Assembly: GCA_947462685.1 (NCBI GenBank)
Contig: CANHPL010000003.1
Location: forward strand, 1 to 64,000
Length of the DNA stretch: 64,000 bases
Reading direction: 5' to 3'
Origin: Burkholderiaceae bacterium
Lineage (GTDB): Bacteria > Pseudomonadota > Gammaproteobacteria > Burkholderiales > Burkholderiaceae
Shown: positions 1-9,107 of the stretch, in pieces
How positions within the stretch are numbered: the first letter of the stretch is position 1
Layout of the letters: each line of letters starts with the position of its first letter
Position numbers and translations under genes: made by a program
The notes under the pieces: model-generated
The model's input: only the letters and a program-made list of their open reading frames with translations
What the model was told of the DNA's origin: nothing
Database searches by the model: none

Positions 1-87
1 CTTGAATCTTCCAGACTCAATATGATGCAAAAGCCCTGAGGCGTCCGAAACACTTTTAATTTCAACTTTAACGACATCAATTGACAT
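1..87 (-). CDS. Ring-opening amidohydrolase (barbiturase / cyanuric acid hydrolase family), N-terminal fragment
   Basis: Only the first 29 codons are in the window; the gene continues past the left edge. It starts at an ATG whose first base is position 87, 18 bases after the stop of the FAD-subunit gene. The visible N-terminus (MSIDVVKVEIKSVSDASGLL, then an H-H-I-E-S-G-R segment) matches the opening of AtzD/TrzD cyanuric acid hydrolases and barbiturases, which begin with a short strand followed by an S-x-x-D-x-S-x-L helix. These enzymes open cyanuric acid or barbiturate rings hydrolytically. Its place at the end of an operon for a molybdenum hydroxylase and an importer fits barbiturate better than s-triazine chemistry, but that is inference from 29 residues. 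Confidence 0.55.
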   Translation of the reverse strand, partial: MSIDVVKVEIKSVSDASGLLHHIESGRFK

Positions 88-105
88 GGTAGGTCCTAGT
101 TAAGT

Positions 106-900
106 TTATTTTGCTTGATTCACTGCTTGAATTGCCATTAATTTAATTAAATGGGCTCGGTATTCTGAGTCTGCAAAAAAGTCAGAGTTAAGTCCATCAG
201 CAGAAATACGAATTGTTTCTAATGCATCAGCCGAAAAATTACTAGCAAGAGCCTTCTCAACTTCTGTGAGTCGAAATACGGATGAACCAGCACCTGTCAC
301 GGCAACTCTTGCCTCACCAGGAAATTGCGCAACAAATACTCCAACAACAGCATATCTTGAGGCTGGGTGTTTGAATTTAGCGTAGGCTGATTTAATGGGG
401 GCTGTAAAACGTATTGATTGGATTAACTCACTTGCCTCAAGGGCTGTTTCAAACATACCAAGAAAAAAATCGTCGGCCTTAATTTCTCGTTGATTGGTAA
501 TGATGGTTGCATTTAAACCGAGTAAACCAGCAGGGTAATCTGCAGCAGGATCGTTATTTGCGACAGATCCACCAATGGTTCCCATATTACGCACCATTCG
601 ATCCGCAATAAGCCCTGCGAGTTGGGAAATACCTGGGATGCAATTTTTCACATCTTCTGATGCAGCAACTTGAGCATGCCTAGTCATTGCTCCAATCGTT
701 AGTGTCTTACCTTCGACGCAGATACCGGAGAGTTCAGGAATCGCCCCTAAATTAATTATTTGCGCTGGTTTATCAAGCCGGAGCTTCATTACACCAATCA
801 AACTTTGGCCGCCTGCGATAAATTTTGCTTCCGTGTGTTCTTTTTTCAATGATACCGATTGAGCAACATTTGTTGTCTGATGAAACGAAAATGGGTACAT
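106..900 (-). CDS. Molybdenum hydroxylase FAD-binding (medium) subunit, CoxM/CutM-like
   Basis: A 264-residue protein of the xanthine dehydrogenase/CO dehydrogenase medium-subunit family. It carries FAD and passes electrons from the [2Fe-2S] subunit to an acceptor. The two FAD-contact motifs are visible: A-G-G-Q-S-L near residue 30 and T-I-G-G-S-V-A-N-N-D-P-A-A-D near residue 110, followed by the family's C-terminal domain. The length is typical for a separate medium subunit (about 260-290). It lies 16 bases downstream of the 2Fe-2S subunit gene in the same leftward operon, while the catalytic subunit is encoded divergently about 3 kb away. The substrate cannot be read from this subunit. Confidence 0.92.
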   Translation of the reverse strand: MYPFSFHQTTNVAQSVSLKKEHTEAKFIAGGQSLIGVMKLRLDKPAQIINLGAIPELSGICVEGKTLTIGAMTRHAQVAASEDVKNCIPGISQLAGLIADRMVRNMGTIGGSVANNDPAADYPAGLLGLNATIITNQREIKADDFFLGMFETALEASELIQSIRFTAPIKSAYAKFKHPASRYAVVGVFVAQFPGEARVAVTGAGSSVFRLTEVEKALASNFSADALETIRISADGLNSDFFADSEYRAHLIKLMAIQAVNQAK

Positions 901-916
901 AAATCGCTCCGTAAAT

Positions 917-1393
917 TTAGTTAGAAGGGCTCATCACTTTGGCCGCCTCTTGAATCGCTATAACGATATTGTGATAGCCAGTACACCGACATAAGTTCCC
1001 ATCAAGTTGTTCGCGGATGAGTTCTTTACTGGGGTTGGGATGGTTATTTACAAGATCAATCGCACTCATAATCATTCCTGGAGTGCAATAGCCGCATTGC
1101 AAACCATGATGTGTTTTAAAGGCTTCTTGCATAGGGTGTAACTGATCATCCGCTGAAACTCCCTCAATGGTCGTAACAGTTGCACCTTCTGCTTGCATTG
1201 CAAGAATGCTACAACTCTTGATTGCACGACCATTTAAATGAATCGTACAAGCGCCACACTGTGCTGTATCGCATCCAATATGGGTACCTGTTAGACGACA
1301 AGTATCTCGAATAAAATTGACTAAGAGTGTTCGCTCTTCAACTTCATGCTGTACTGATTTGCCATTAATGATCATCGATACTTGGATGCTCAT
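917..1393 (-). CDS. Molybdenum hydroxylase [2Fe-2S] (small) subunit, CoxS/CutS-like
   Basis: A 158-residue electron-transfer subunit carrying two [2Fe-2S] clusters. The N-terminal plant-type ferredoxin motif is C-D-T-A-Q-C-G-A-C with a further Cys at N-G-R-A-I-K-S-C. The C-terminal helical domain supplies C-G-Y-C-T-P-G and C-R-C-T-G-Y. All eight ligand cysteines are present and the length is standard. It connects the molybdopterin subunit (encoded on the opposite strand from 4106) to the FAD subunit just downstream. It is translated as part of the importer operon, 36 bases after the ATPase gene, so transport and oxidation of the substrate are probably co-regulated. Confidence 0.95.
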   Translation of the reverse strand: MSIQVSMIINGKSVQHEVEERTLLVNFIRDTCRLTGTHIGCDTAQCGACTIHLNGRAIKSCSILAMQAEGATVTTIEGVSADDQLHPMQEAFKTHHGLQCGYCTPGMIMSAIDLVNNHPNPSKELIREQLDGNLCRCTGYHNIVIAIQEAAKVMSPSN

Positions 1394-1429
1394 AGATCAT
1401 CTCCTTTTTTTAAAAAATATTAATAAATT

Positions 1430-2191
1430 CTAATCAATTACTTTGATCTCTTTTTGGAAGATTTCAAGACACTGCCCTTTAACTTGATTAAATAATTCTG
1501 AAGTTAGGGTACTAGGTTGCCGTGGTCTTGGCGCTATAAATTCAATTTCGCGTGCGATTTTGGTGGGTCGACGCGTTAACATCAAAATATGGTCTGATAA
1601 ATACACCGCTTCATCAAGATCGTGAGAGACAAGAAGCATTGTTGTTTTTGTGGCTTCAAAAATTGCCTGTAGTTTGTCGCGCATAAATAAGGTCATTTCA
1701 TAGTCCAGCGCAGAAAATGGCTCATCCAAAAAAAGTACTTCAGGGTTTGGGGCTAAGGCCCTCATGATAGAAATTAGTTGCTGTTGCCCTCCCGATAGTT
1801 CATAGGGATATCTATTTAGATCAAAACGGACATCGAAAGACTCAATTAACTCCTGAGTTCTAGCCTCGATCTCACCTGGCGATTTTTTAGCAATTTGGAG
1901 GGGGTATTTAATATTATCGATCGCCCTTTTCCATGGAAAAAGAGCGTCGCGGTAATTCTGAAAAACATAGCCTATTACGGTTTGTTCTAAAGTTTTTCCG
2001 TCGAAGAGCACTTTTCCAGCATCCATGGGCGTTAATCCAGAAATCATATTAATTAGCGTAGATTTACCACAACCATTTGGGCCAAAGATTGAGGTTATTT
2101 TTCCATGGGAAAAATCAATGTCAAAATTTGAATAGAGTGTCTGTCCAGCAAAAGTTTTACTCAACCCGCGAATTTGGATATGTGCAGTCAT
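1430..2191 (-). CDS. ABC transporter ATP-binding protein, NitT/TauT (SsuB-like) family
   Basis: A 253-residue cytoplasmic ATPase that powers the importer formed with the next two upstream genes. Visible motifs in order are Walker A (G-P-N-G-C-G-K-S-T), the Q-loop (V-F-Q-N-Y), the signature L-S-G-G-Q-Q-Q, Walker B (V-L-F-L-D-E-P-F-S-A-L-D) and the switch His in V-S-H-D-L-D-E-A. This subfamily serves nitrate, taurine, sulfonate, thiamine-precursor and pyrimidine-type importers. Downstream neighbours (molybdenum hydroxylase subunits and a ring-opening amidohydrolase) point to a heterocyclic substrate rather than a sulfonate. That is inference from context only. Confidence 0.9.
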   Translation of the reverse strand: MTAHIQIRGLSKTFAGQTLYSNFDIDFSHGKITSIFGPNGCGKSTLINMISGLTPMDAGKVLFDGKTLEQTVIGYVFQNYRDALFPWKRAIDNIKYPLQIAKKSPGEIEARTQELIESFDVRFDLNRYPYELSGGQQQLISIMRALAPNPEVLFLDEPFSALDYEMTLFMRDKLQAIFEATKTTMLLVSHDLDEAVYLSDHILMLTRRPTKIAREIEFIAPRPRQPSTLTSELFNQVKGQCLEIFQKEIKVID

Positions 2192-2221
2192 AATAAATTA
2201 ATTAAATTGGGGAATACATGT

Positions 2222-2995
2222 TTATTTTCCACCCCAATGGACAAAGTGTCTTTCCGCAAGGATAAAAAGAAGATTTAATCCGTAACCTAATACCCCAGCA
2301 CTAAAAATAGTAGCGTACATCTCCGGCATATTAAAAATCATTTGAGCATTAATGACGCGTTGACCCAATCCATCTGTAGAGCCAATAAACATCTCTGCAA
2401 CAATCACAATCACTAGTGAAAACGAAATCCCAGAACGCATGCCAACAAAAGTTTGAGGAAGTGATTCAAGGAGCGTAACCCCGTACAGAATCTTTAAACT
2501 TGATGCTCCCATGACCCGAGCAGCTGCCTGTCTTACTTTCCTGGCGTTCATTACGCCATATGCAGTATTAAATAAAATTAAAAGTCCTGCACCGAATGCT
2601 GCGACTGCAATTTTGGTATTTTCCCCGACTCCTAATATCACCAAGAAAAGAGGGAACAAAGCTGACGCAGGTGTTGATCGGAAAAAATCAATCACAAATT
2701 CGCAAGATCGATAAATACGTTCAGAACTTCCTAAAATAAGTCCTAGAGGTACGCAGATTAATACCGCAATCAAAAATGCATAGACTGTTCGACGGATAGT
2801 AATAAGCATGTCGAGGGATAAGGTTCCACTGGTTATACCCGTCCACATGGCTTGCCCAGCTGCAAAAGGAGAAGGCAATAAAAAAGGGTCAACCAAACTT
2901 AGGGTTGTACATAACCACCAAATTGAGACAAAAGCTAAAGCCCCAATTAATGGGGTCAGGGGCTCTAGAAGTCTCTTATAAAGTATTTCATTCAT
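2222..2995 (-). CDS. ABC transporter permease, NitT/TauT (SsuC-like) family
   Basis: A 257-residue inner-membrane protein with about six hydrophobic segments, of the binding-protein-dependent permease type. A conserved G-A-S-S-L-K-I-L-Y-G-V-T-L-L-E-S-L-P segment around residue 160 matches the ATPase-coupling EAA-like loop of this family. It sits 30 bases upstream of the ATPase gene and 6 bases downstream of the binding-protein gene, so the three form one importer unit. Length and topology are usual. Substrate is unknown; the neighbouring oxidation genes suggest an aromatic or heterocyclic compound. Confidence 0.88.
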   Translation of the reverse strand: MNEILYKRLLEPLTPLIGALAFVSIWWLCTTLSLVDPFLLPSPFAAGQAMWTGITSGTLSLDMLITIRRTVYAFLIAVLICVPLGLILGSSERIYRSCEFVIDFFRSTPASALFPLFLVILGVGENTKIAVAAFGAGLLILFNTAYGVMNARKVRQAAARVMGASSLKILYGVTLLESLPQTFVGMRSGISFSLVIVIVAEMFIGSTDGLGQRVINAQMIFNMPEMYATIFSAGVLGYGLNLLFILAERHFVHWGGK

Positions 2996-3001
2996 TAAAA
3001 A

Positions 3002-3970
3002 TTAATATACTTTTAAAAATGATTTGGCGTCAATTTTTTGTTTGACTAAACCGTATGTTGTTGCCTGATCAATCAAGTTCTGAAAGTCGGCAATGTCTTG
3101 GGTAGATAAATCACGGGCCATCTTGTAATACGATAAAGGCACGGTTTGAGCAATGCTAGCTGATGTATTCATGTGTTTTACCAATAGATCTCGAGCCTTA
3201 GGGTCATTATTGCCATCATTCAAAGCCTTTGACCAAGCTCTAGCAAAGCGCTCTGCTGCTTGTGGGTATTCTTTAATAAATTTAGAGCTAAGGACACCGC
3301 CGCCAAGAACAGCACAAGCATCAGGTCTACCCAACATATATTTAGCAATAACACCACTCTCAAGCTTACGACCAACTCCTTGAGAAACCATCATACTTAC
3401 GATTGGCTCAAGTGTATAAGCAGCATCAAATTGACCAGACTGCATACCGCCAATGTGCACGCTCATTTGTTGTTCTTGCATTTGATAATCTTTTTCATCT
3501 AAGCCAACACCCTTCAAAACTCCTTTTGCGACAAAAAGATTTCCTGGGCCTGGCGCAGACATGATTCGTTTACCTTTTAATTCTGCTAAGGTTTTAATTG
3601 GGCTATTGATAGGAACAACATAAGCCTCAAGTTGATATTTGGTATTTTGACAATTTAAAGAAATATACTTTAAAGTATCCGGTCTCAAGGCGTTAATGTT
3701 TGCGCCTTCAAGAGAAAGTAAATTAGAAGCTGCATCTAAATCACCAGTTACGATACCTTGAACAACTAAGGGTTGAGTTGCTAAGGGTATTCCCTCAACA
3801 TCAAGACCCTCTGCAGCAAAATAACCACGCTCTTTTGCGATGAAATAAGGTAATGCTGAAGAAGCAATAAAAAGCCCCATTTTCATCTTCTGTTGAGCCA
3901 TACTCAAAGATGAAAAACTAGCCAGCAACACAATAACTAAAGGTATACAACAATATTTTTTTATATTCAT
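3002..3970 (-). CDS. ABC transporter substrate-binding protein, NMT1/SsuA-like
   Basis: A 322-residue periplasmic binding protein and first gene of the leftward importer/hydroxylase operon. The N-terminus (MNIKKYCC, a hydrophobic core, then S-M-A-Q-Q) is a signal peptide with a likely cut after Ala25. The mature protein begins with a strand and the I-A-S-S-A-L-P-Y-F-I-A-K-E-R-G-Y-F segment typical of the NMT1/SsuA class. The start at 3970 is preceded by a GGAGA Shine-Dalgarno sequence on the minus strand. It diverges from the molybdopterin-subunit gene, with which it shares a 135-base promoter region. The ligand is not predictable from sequence alone. Confidence 0.88.
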   Translation of the reverse strand: MNIKKYCCIPLVIVLLASFSSLSMAQQKMKMGLFIASSALPYFIAKERGYFAAEGLDVEGIPLATQPLVVQGIVTGDLDAASNLLSLEGANINALRPDTLKYISLNCQNTKYQLEAYVVPINSPIKTLAELKGKRIMSAPGPGNLFVAKGVLKGVGLDEKDYQMQEQQMSVHIGGMQSGQFDAAYTLEPIVSMMVSQGVGRKLESGVIAKYMLGRPDACAVLGGGVLSSKFIKEYPQAAERFARAWSKALNDGNNDPKARDLLVKHMNTSASIAQTVPLSYYKMARDLSTQDIADFQNLIDQATTYGLVKQKIDAKSFLKVY

Positions 3971-4105
3971 ACAATCTCCATATTTATTAAATTTTTGAAT
4001 TTCTTGTGCATGTTTTAAAAGTAAGATAACATTATTTTGAGACTTGTGCTATTAAATTTAAATTTTTTACACTCCTTTTTTAAAATAATTATTTGAAAGA
4101 ATTTC
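3971..4105. promoter_or_regulatory. Divergent promoter region of the molybdenum-hydroxylase/importer locus
   Basis: This 135-base AT-rich stretch separates the start codons of the leftward importer operon and the rightward catalytic-subunit gene, so it must contain both promoters. A GGAGA ribosome site serves the leftward gene; the rightward gene has only a weak GAAAG before its ATG. I see no convincing sigma-70 hexamer pair with 17-base spacing and no clear operator. No regulator gene lies within the visible cluster. Confidence 0.5.
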
Positions 4106-6490
4106 ATGCATCCTCAAGGAATTGGTCAATCGGTACTACGAAGAGAAGATAATCGCTTATTAACTGGTCGGGGACAGTTCGTCGCCGACGTTCTTCCTGA
4201 AAATACATATTACTGTGCATTTTTGAGATCACCTCATGCACATGCACTCATAAAGAGCATTGATGTTTCTGTTGCACAAAAATCTTTAGGGGTAATTACT
4301 GTATTTACTGGACAAGATTTATTAAACGATGGCGTCGGTAAAATGACGCCGCTGTGGATGATTCCTGGTGCAAATGGCACTGAAATGAATGAGCCGCCGC
4401 GTTATTCCATTACAGTAGATCGTGTGCGTCACGTTGGTGAAATAGTTGCGATGGTGATTGCAAAGACAGTCCATCAAGCAATTGACGCTACAGAATTAAT
4501 TGAAGTTGACTATGAGGTGCTAGATTCTGTGGTCAACGTTGAGAAAGCTGCGGATGCTTCTGCACCGCAACTTCATTCTCAAGCGCCGAATAATCTTTGT
4601 GTAAGGTTTCATCGTGGCTCTAAAGACCCCGTAGATGCAGCTTTTGCAAAGGCAGCTCATCAGATTCGTGTTGAGATTAAGAATCATAGAATTGTATGTG
4701 CCGCAATCGAACCAAGAGCAGTTGTTGCCCAAGTATCCCCCTCTCATGGTGATGATGGTCATGAGCTCACTATTTGGTCTGCCACGCAAGTGCCGCATCA
4801 TATTCGCAAGCTAACCTCAGAGCAATTGAATTTGCCGGAAAACTCAATACGCGTCATTGCACCAGATGTGGGCGGTGGTTTTGGGACGAAAGGTAAGTTA
4901 TATCCAGAGGAAACCATTTTAGCGTGGGCTTGTAAGAAATTAAAGGCTACCGTAAAGTGGACCTCAACGCGCAGTGAAGCATTTATTAGTGATTACCAAG
5001 CACGTGATCATATGACCACTGCTGAAATGGCTTTGGATGAAAATGGTTATATTTTAGGAGTTCGAGTAAAAACTTATGCTGCTGTTGGAGCATATATATC
5101 AACGGTGGGGGCAGCAGTTCCAACGACTGTTTACACTGCTGTTTTATCTGGCCCCTATAAGATTCCTGCAGTTTTTGCTGAAGTCGATGCGATGTTCACC
5201 AATACAGTCCCAACGGATGCGTACCGTGGTGCAGGACGTCCAGAAGCGTGTTTCGTATTAGAAAGATTAATTGAAGAAGCGGCCGTTCAAACTGGTATGG
5301 ACCGAATGGATCTACGTCGTAAAAATTTCATAAAATCGAGTGAGATGCCCTACTCAACACCATTAGGACCAATATATGACAGTGGCGATTTTCAACGTCT
5401 TTTCGAGAGATCTCTTGTGGTTTCTGACTTTGCTGGTTTTGAAAAACGTCGCGCCCTTTCTAAAGAAAATGGGATGATACGCGGGTTTGGTATTTGTTAT
5501 TTTCTAGAGAGCTCTGGAGTAGCTCCTTCTAAATATGCTGGAATGTTCGGTGCAAGGGCAGGATTTTTTGATTCAGCAGATATTCGTGTATCCGCAGATG
5601 GCAGTATTCTTTTGATGTGCGGTACTCACAGTCATGGTCAGGCACATGCAACAACATTTCCTCAAGTAATTGCTTCACACATAGGTCTACCTTTATCGAT
5701 GATTGAGTTGGTTGAAGGAGACACGGGAAGAGTTCCTTACGGAACTGGAACCTTTGGTTCAAGATCTATGGTGATTGCTGGTGGGGCTATCACTATGGCT
5801 TGCAACAAAATAATTGATAAATCAAAATTACTTGCTGCGCATCTTCTTTCTTGTGATCTTGCTGATGTTAAGCATGAAATCATCGATAACCTTGGCTATT
5901 TCGTTTGTCAAAAAACAAAAGAAAAATTAGACTGGTATCAAGTTGCCCGCGCTGCTACTTATGCGCATGATTTGCCTCCTGGAATGGAGCCCGTTCTCCA
6001 CGAAAACGCTTTCTTTGATCCGCCAAATTTAACCTGGTCAAATGGCGCACAAGCTTGTGAAATAGAAATTGATCCGAAAACTGGTGTTACAAAATTACTA
6101 TCTTATATAGCTATTGATGATGTAGGTACAGTGATTAATCCTATGATTGTAGAAGGTCAGGTTCATGGTGCAATTGCTCAGGGGATTGGGCAAGCTTTAT
6201 TTGAAAGTGCTATTTACGAACCCGACTCTGGTCAGATTATGACGGGATCTTTTATGGATTATGCGATGCCAAGAGCTGATATATTGCCAGACTTTATTTC
6301 TGAAGCAGATGAATCTCAGCCGTGTACGCATAACCCTCTAGGGGTTAAAGGTTGCGGTGAATCTGGGACTATTGGCGCTCCCGCGGCAATCACTAGTGCC
6401 ATGATTGATGCCCTGGGTTCCCTTGGCATTAGAGGTGTTGAAATGCCATTCACTTCGAATAAAATTTGGCACGCTCTCAGAAAAGACTAA
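4106..6490 (+). CDS. Molybdenum hydroxylase molybdopterin-binding (large) subunit, form-II CoxL-like
   Basis: The 794-residue catalytic subunit of a xanthine-dehydrogenase-family hydroxylase, which inserts water-derived oxygen into C-H bonds of (hetero)aromatics. Visible elements are the N-terminal hammerhead domain (S-V-L-R-R-E-D-N-R-L-L-T-G-R-G), the glycine-rich V-G-G-G-F-G-T-K near residue 255, the active-site loop A-Y-R-G-A-G-R near residue 373, and the catalytic Glu in K-G-C-G-E-S-G near 750. The A-Y-R-G-A-G-R loop marks the form-II group; true CO dehydrogenases have A-Y-x-C-S-F-R, so this is not a CO oxidiser. Its partners are the small and medium subunits at 917-1393 and 106-900 on the other strand. 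Confidence 0.93.
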   Translation: MHPQGIGQSVLRREDNRLLTGRGQFVADVLPENTYYCAFLRSPHAHALIKSIDVSVAQKSLGVITVFTGQDLLNDGVGKMTPLWMIPGANGTEMNEPPRYSITVDRVRHVGEIVAMVIAKTVHQAIDATELIEVDYEVLDSVVNVEKAADASAPQLHSQAPNNLCVRFHRGSKDPVDAAFAKAAHQIRVEIKNHRIVCAAIEPRAVVAQVSPSHGDDGHELTIWSATQVPHHIRKLTSEQLNLPENSIRVIAPDVGGGFGTKGKLYPEETILAWACKKLKATVKWTSTRSEAFISDYQARDHMTTAEMALDENGYILGVRVKTYAAVGAYISTVGAAVPTTVYTAVLSGPYKIPAVFAEVDAMFTNTVPTDAYRGAGRPEACFVLERLIEEAAVQTGMDRMDLRRKNFIKSSEMPYSTPLGPIYDSGDFQRLFERSLVVSDFAGFEKRRALSKENGMIRGFGICYFLESSGVAPSKYAGMFGARAGFFDSADIRVSADGSILLMCGTHSHGQAHATTFPQVIASHIGLPLSMIELVEGDTGRVPYGTGTFGSRSMVIAGGAITMACNKIIDKSKLLAAHLLSCDLADVKHEIIDNLGYFVCQKTKEKLDWYQVARAATYAHDLPPGMEPVLHENAFFDPPNLTWSNGAQACEIEIDPKTGVTKLLSYIAIDDVGTVINPMIVEGQVHGAIAQGIGQALFESAIYEPDSGQIMTGSFMDYAMPRADILPDFISEADESQPCTHNPLGVKGCGESGTIGAPAAITSAMIDALGSLGIRGVEMPFTSNKIWHALRKD

Positions 6491-6492
6491 TT

Positions 6493-7887
6493 ATGGATGT
6501 GGTTAATCAACAAGATGTTAAACATGGTGTTGCAGAAAATTTATTAAAGTTATCTGATTGGGCAACAAGTCTTCGTTACGATGATATTCCAAATCACGTC
6601 TTACAACAGGCGGTTTTGATTCTGGGTGATAACATTGCGGCAACGATATCAGCATCCAATGAGCCTGAAGTAAACACTTATCATAGCCAATTGCTAAGTC
6701 AAAAAACTGGAGGGGTTGCAACGATTTTTCGCGAGGGTGGGCCAAAGACTTCTTTAATGAATGCCGCACTTGCAAATGGTTTAGCCATTACCTGGAATGA
6801 GTTGGATGATGGATATACTAGAACTGCTGTTCATCCAGGAGCGCTTAGTCAACCCCTTATTTTGGCAACGGCACAAGCAAATGATTTATCCATTCAAGAG
6901 ACGCTAAAAGCCGTTGTTGTTGCTTATGAGATTGGAACACGCTTTGCAAGATCTTGGCCTGAAACTTTGCCTAGACTTCATCCCCATGGTGTATTTAACG
7001 CGGTATGTTCTGCAGCTGGATATGCCAGTCTCATGAAGTTTGACAAAACACTGTTCATGAATGCCTTGACCGGTGCCTGTACGATGGTTTCGCCTGGTCC
7101 TTATAGTCATCCAATTCAAGGTGCGTTGATTCGAAACGCATGGCCTGCCGCAGGTGCTTGGTTAGGTTACTTTTCATGTGAAATGGCCCAAGCGAATATT
7201 TTTGGTACGCCAAGTGGTCCATATGATGTTTACCAAATTGGTTTTGGTGCACCTTCAAAAGCCGAGCATCTATGCATGGACTTAGGGTCTGAGTGGACGA
7301 TTACAGCTGGGTATCATAAACTTTATGGATCATGCCACCATGCTCATGCATCTATGGAGGCGATTGAAAAAATATTAAATGAACGTCCGATACTTCGTGG
7401 CGGGGAGTCAATCAAGTCTATTCTTATTGAAGTTTCAAAAATGGCTATGAATTTCAATAATACAAATCCCGCCACAACCTTAGCCGCAAAGTTTTCAATC
7501 CCCCACGCAGTGGCAGCCACCATTATTAACGGCGCAAGTGCTACTGAAAACTTTCTACACGAAAGTATGTCCAATACTCAAATTGCTGCGATTAGAAGTA
7601 AAGTAGTGATGCAAGAACTAGGTAATGTTCGTCCTTGGCCCTATGATCGTCCTGCAAAAGTAACCATTGAATTAAAAAATGGAGACAAACTCTCAGAGTT
7701 TTGTGAGGCAGCTCTTGGAAGTTCTTCAAGACCTTTGGAGCTTCCAACTGTCTTAGAAAAAATCAATAATTTATCTAAAGCTTACGCGCCAAATTTAGAG
7801 TCAGCCGTAATTTCTTTACGTCAACAGATTCAAGGGGGACAAAAATTTTCGTTTAAAACAGGTGAATGGATTAACTCTTTTTTCTGA
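6493..7887 (+). CDS. MmgE/PrpD family protein
   Basis: A 464-residue protein of the MmgE/PrpD family, whose studied members are 2-methylcitrate dehydratase, cis-aconitate decarboxylase and related lyases. The all-helical N-terminal domain carries N-G-L-A-I-T-W-N-E-L-D-D-G near residue 100 and the C-terminal region the Y-G-S-C-H-H-A-H-A-S segment near 275. The ATG at 6493, two bases after the upstream stop, is preferred over an in-frame TTG at 6466 that lies inside the large-subunit gene. Close coupling to the hydroxylase implies a role in the same pathway, perhaps acting on a carboxylic ring-cleavage product. The exact reaction is unknown. Confidence 0.85.
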   Translation: MDVVNQQDVKHGVAENLLKLSDWATSLRYDDIPNHVLQQAVLILGDNIAATISASNEPEVNTYHSQLLSQKTGGVATIFREGGPKTSLMNAALANGLAITWNELDDGYTRTAVHPGALSQPLILATAQANDLSIQETLKAVVVAYEIGTRFARSWPETLPRLHPHGVFNAVCSAAGYASLMKFDKTLFMNALTGACTMVSPGPYSHPIQGALIRNAWPAAGAWLGYFSCEMAQANIFGTPSGPYDVYQIGFGAPSKAEHLCMDLGSEWTITAGYHKLYGSCHHAHASMEAIEKILNERPILRGGESIKSILIEVSKMAMNFNNTNPATTLAAKFSIPHAVAATIINGASATENFLHESMSNTQIAAIRSKVVMQELGNVRPWPYDRPAKVTIELKNGDKLSEFCEAALGSSSRPLELPTVLEKINNLSKAYAPNLESAVISLRQQIQGGQKFSFKTGEWINSFF

Positions 7888-7910
7888 TAAATTTTTTCTT
7901 TCTAAGTAAA

Positions 7911-9107
7911 TCATTGGCTCGTGACAGTAATCTCTCTTGAATTATGTATTACTTTAATTTTAGGTGGGAGGCTATTATTGGCCGATGCATGCAGATAACA
8001 AGTCCTCGCTGACATATTCAAAAGATTCTCAAACATATCTTCACTTAATGAGCCGTTCAGAAATAAATGTGTTTGAACAGGCTCAGCATCACCAATATAC
8101 GAATCGGTACTTTCTCTTGAACTTAGTGAAAATGGGATGAATTGGACTAATCTGATAGCATCTACATTGAGTTTCATATTTTCAATATATCTAGCAATCT
8201 GTGTAATAAAACAAAAGGCAACTCCCGCAGATAGAAGGCCAAGTCCTGAAGGAGCATGAGAAGCACCTCCCTCATCAGTAACAAATAAGAAATGGCTCAT
8301 CCCTGGCAGTGCTAACCATGATTCAATTTCAGTTAATCCATTATTATTAGAAAAACTACTTTGTCCTTTAATATTTCTTATAATTTTTGTCTTACTTCCT
8401 GAAGGAGCTATGGAAATATTTCCAGGCTCTCGTGAAGAAAGCTTACGAATAATATTGAGGTCAGAATTAGAAGATATGTTCGGCTTCAACGGCTCAGGAT
8501 ATAGTAAGAAGGGATCCGTTGGAATATCTACCATTGGATCTGTCAACTCATTTAGCATCTTTCTTCTACCATTAATTGTTAGAGAAAAAGTACTTTTTAA
8601 TTGTCGCTTTAAAAAAGCTATACTTGGCGAAGCTTGAAGAGCGCCATTGATAAGATGAAGTATTTCATGTTCAGAAAATTCGCTTTTCAGATCAATCTCA
8701 ATAACAGAAGAATTTGCTACCCCTTTTCCATTCCCCGTGATGAAAGATCCTAATAACCAATATTCATTTTCTAATTTCAAAGTCAAATCAGATAGAGGTA
8801 TGTTTAATAACGTTGCATGATGTCGAATTCGGTTAAGTAAATCAGCTTGTAATCCCGCATTAAAATATCCAAAGGGAAATGGGGCTAAATCAGTTCCTTT
8901 TAAATGTTTTCCTTCATCTGAAGTCAGTCTCCAAGAATGTCCTCCACCTTCTGTGAGAATTGCTTCCCTCTGATGACCCATCAAATGACATGCTTCAACT
9001 TTGATAATCTCTCGCCCAATTTTGTTGAGTGTTAAATTTGAGTTTGCTGCAGTTTTGTTGATCTTAAATCCGAGTGGATGCCCAAAAGCATCAATAGCGA
9101 AGCGCAT
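7911..9107 (-). CDS. OsmC-like two-domain protein of unknown function
   Basis: A 398-residue protein I assign tentatively to the OsmC/Ohr fold. It appears to contain two similar halves: an N-terminal half with A-C-H-L-M-G-H-Q-R and the D-L-A-P-F-P-F-G-Y segment, and a C-terminal half with H-A-P-S-G-L-G-L-L-S-A-G-V-A-F-C and a late T-C-Y-L-H-A that resembles the OsmC resolving-Cys region. The P-S-x-L-x-L-L-x-A-G-x-x-x-C pattern is the main support. Its ATG shares one base with the stop (TGATG) of the upstream Bug gene, so the two are translationally coupled. A role in the heterocycle pathway is suggested only by position. Confidence 0.5.
   Translation of the reverse strand: MRFAIDAFGHPLGFKINKTAANSNLTLNKIGREIIKVEACHLMGHQREAILTEGGGHSWRLTSDEGKHLKGTDLAPFPFGYFNAGLQADLLNRIRHHATLLNIPLSDLTLKLENEYWLLGSFITGNGKGVANSSVIEIDLKSEFSEHEILHLINGALQASPSIAFLKRQLKSTFSLTINGRRKMLNELTDPMVDIPTDPFLLYPEPLKPNISSNSDLNIIRKLSSREPGNISIAPSGSKTKIIRNIKGQSSFSNNNGLTEIESWLALPGMSHFLFVTDEGGASHAPSGLGLLSAGVAFCFITQIARYIENMKLNVDAIRLVQFIPFSLSSRESTDSYIGDAEPVQTHLFLNGSLSEDMFENLLNMSARTCYLHASANNSLPPKIKVIHNSREITVTSQ

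Noticed and set aside
4106-6490. Aerobic CO dehydrogenase large subunit
   Set aside because: The active-site loop reads A-Y-R-G-A-G-R, not the A-Y-x-C-S-F-R needed for the Cu-Mo site, so CO oxidation is unlikely.
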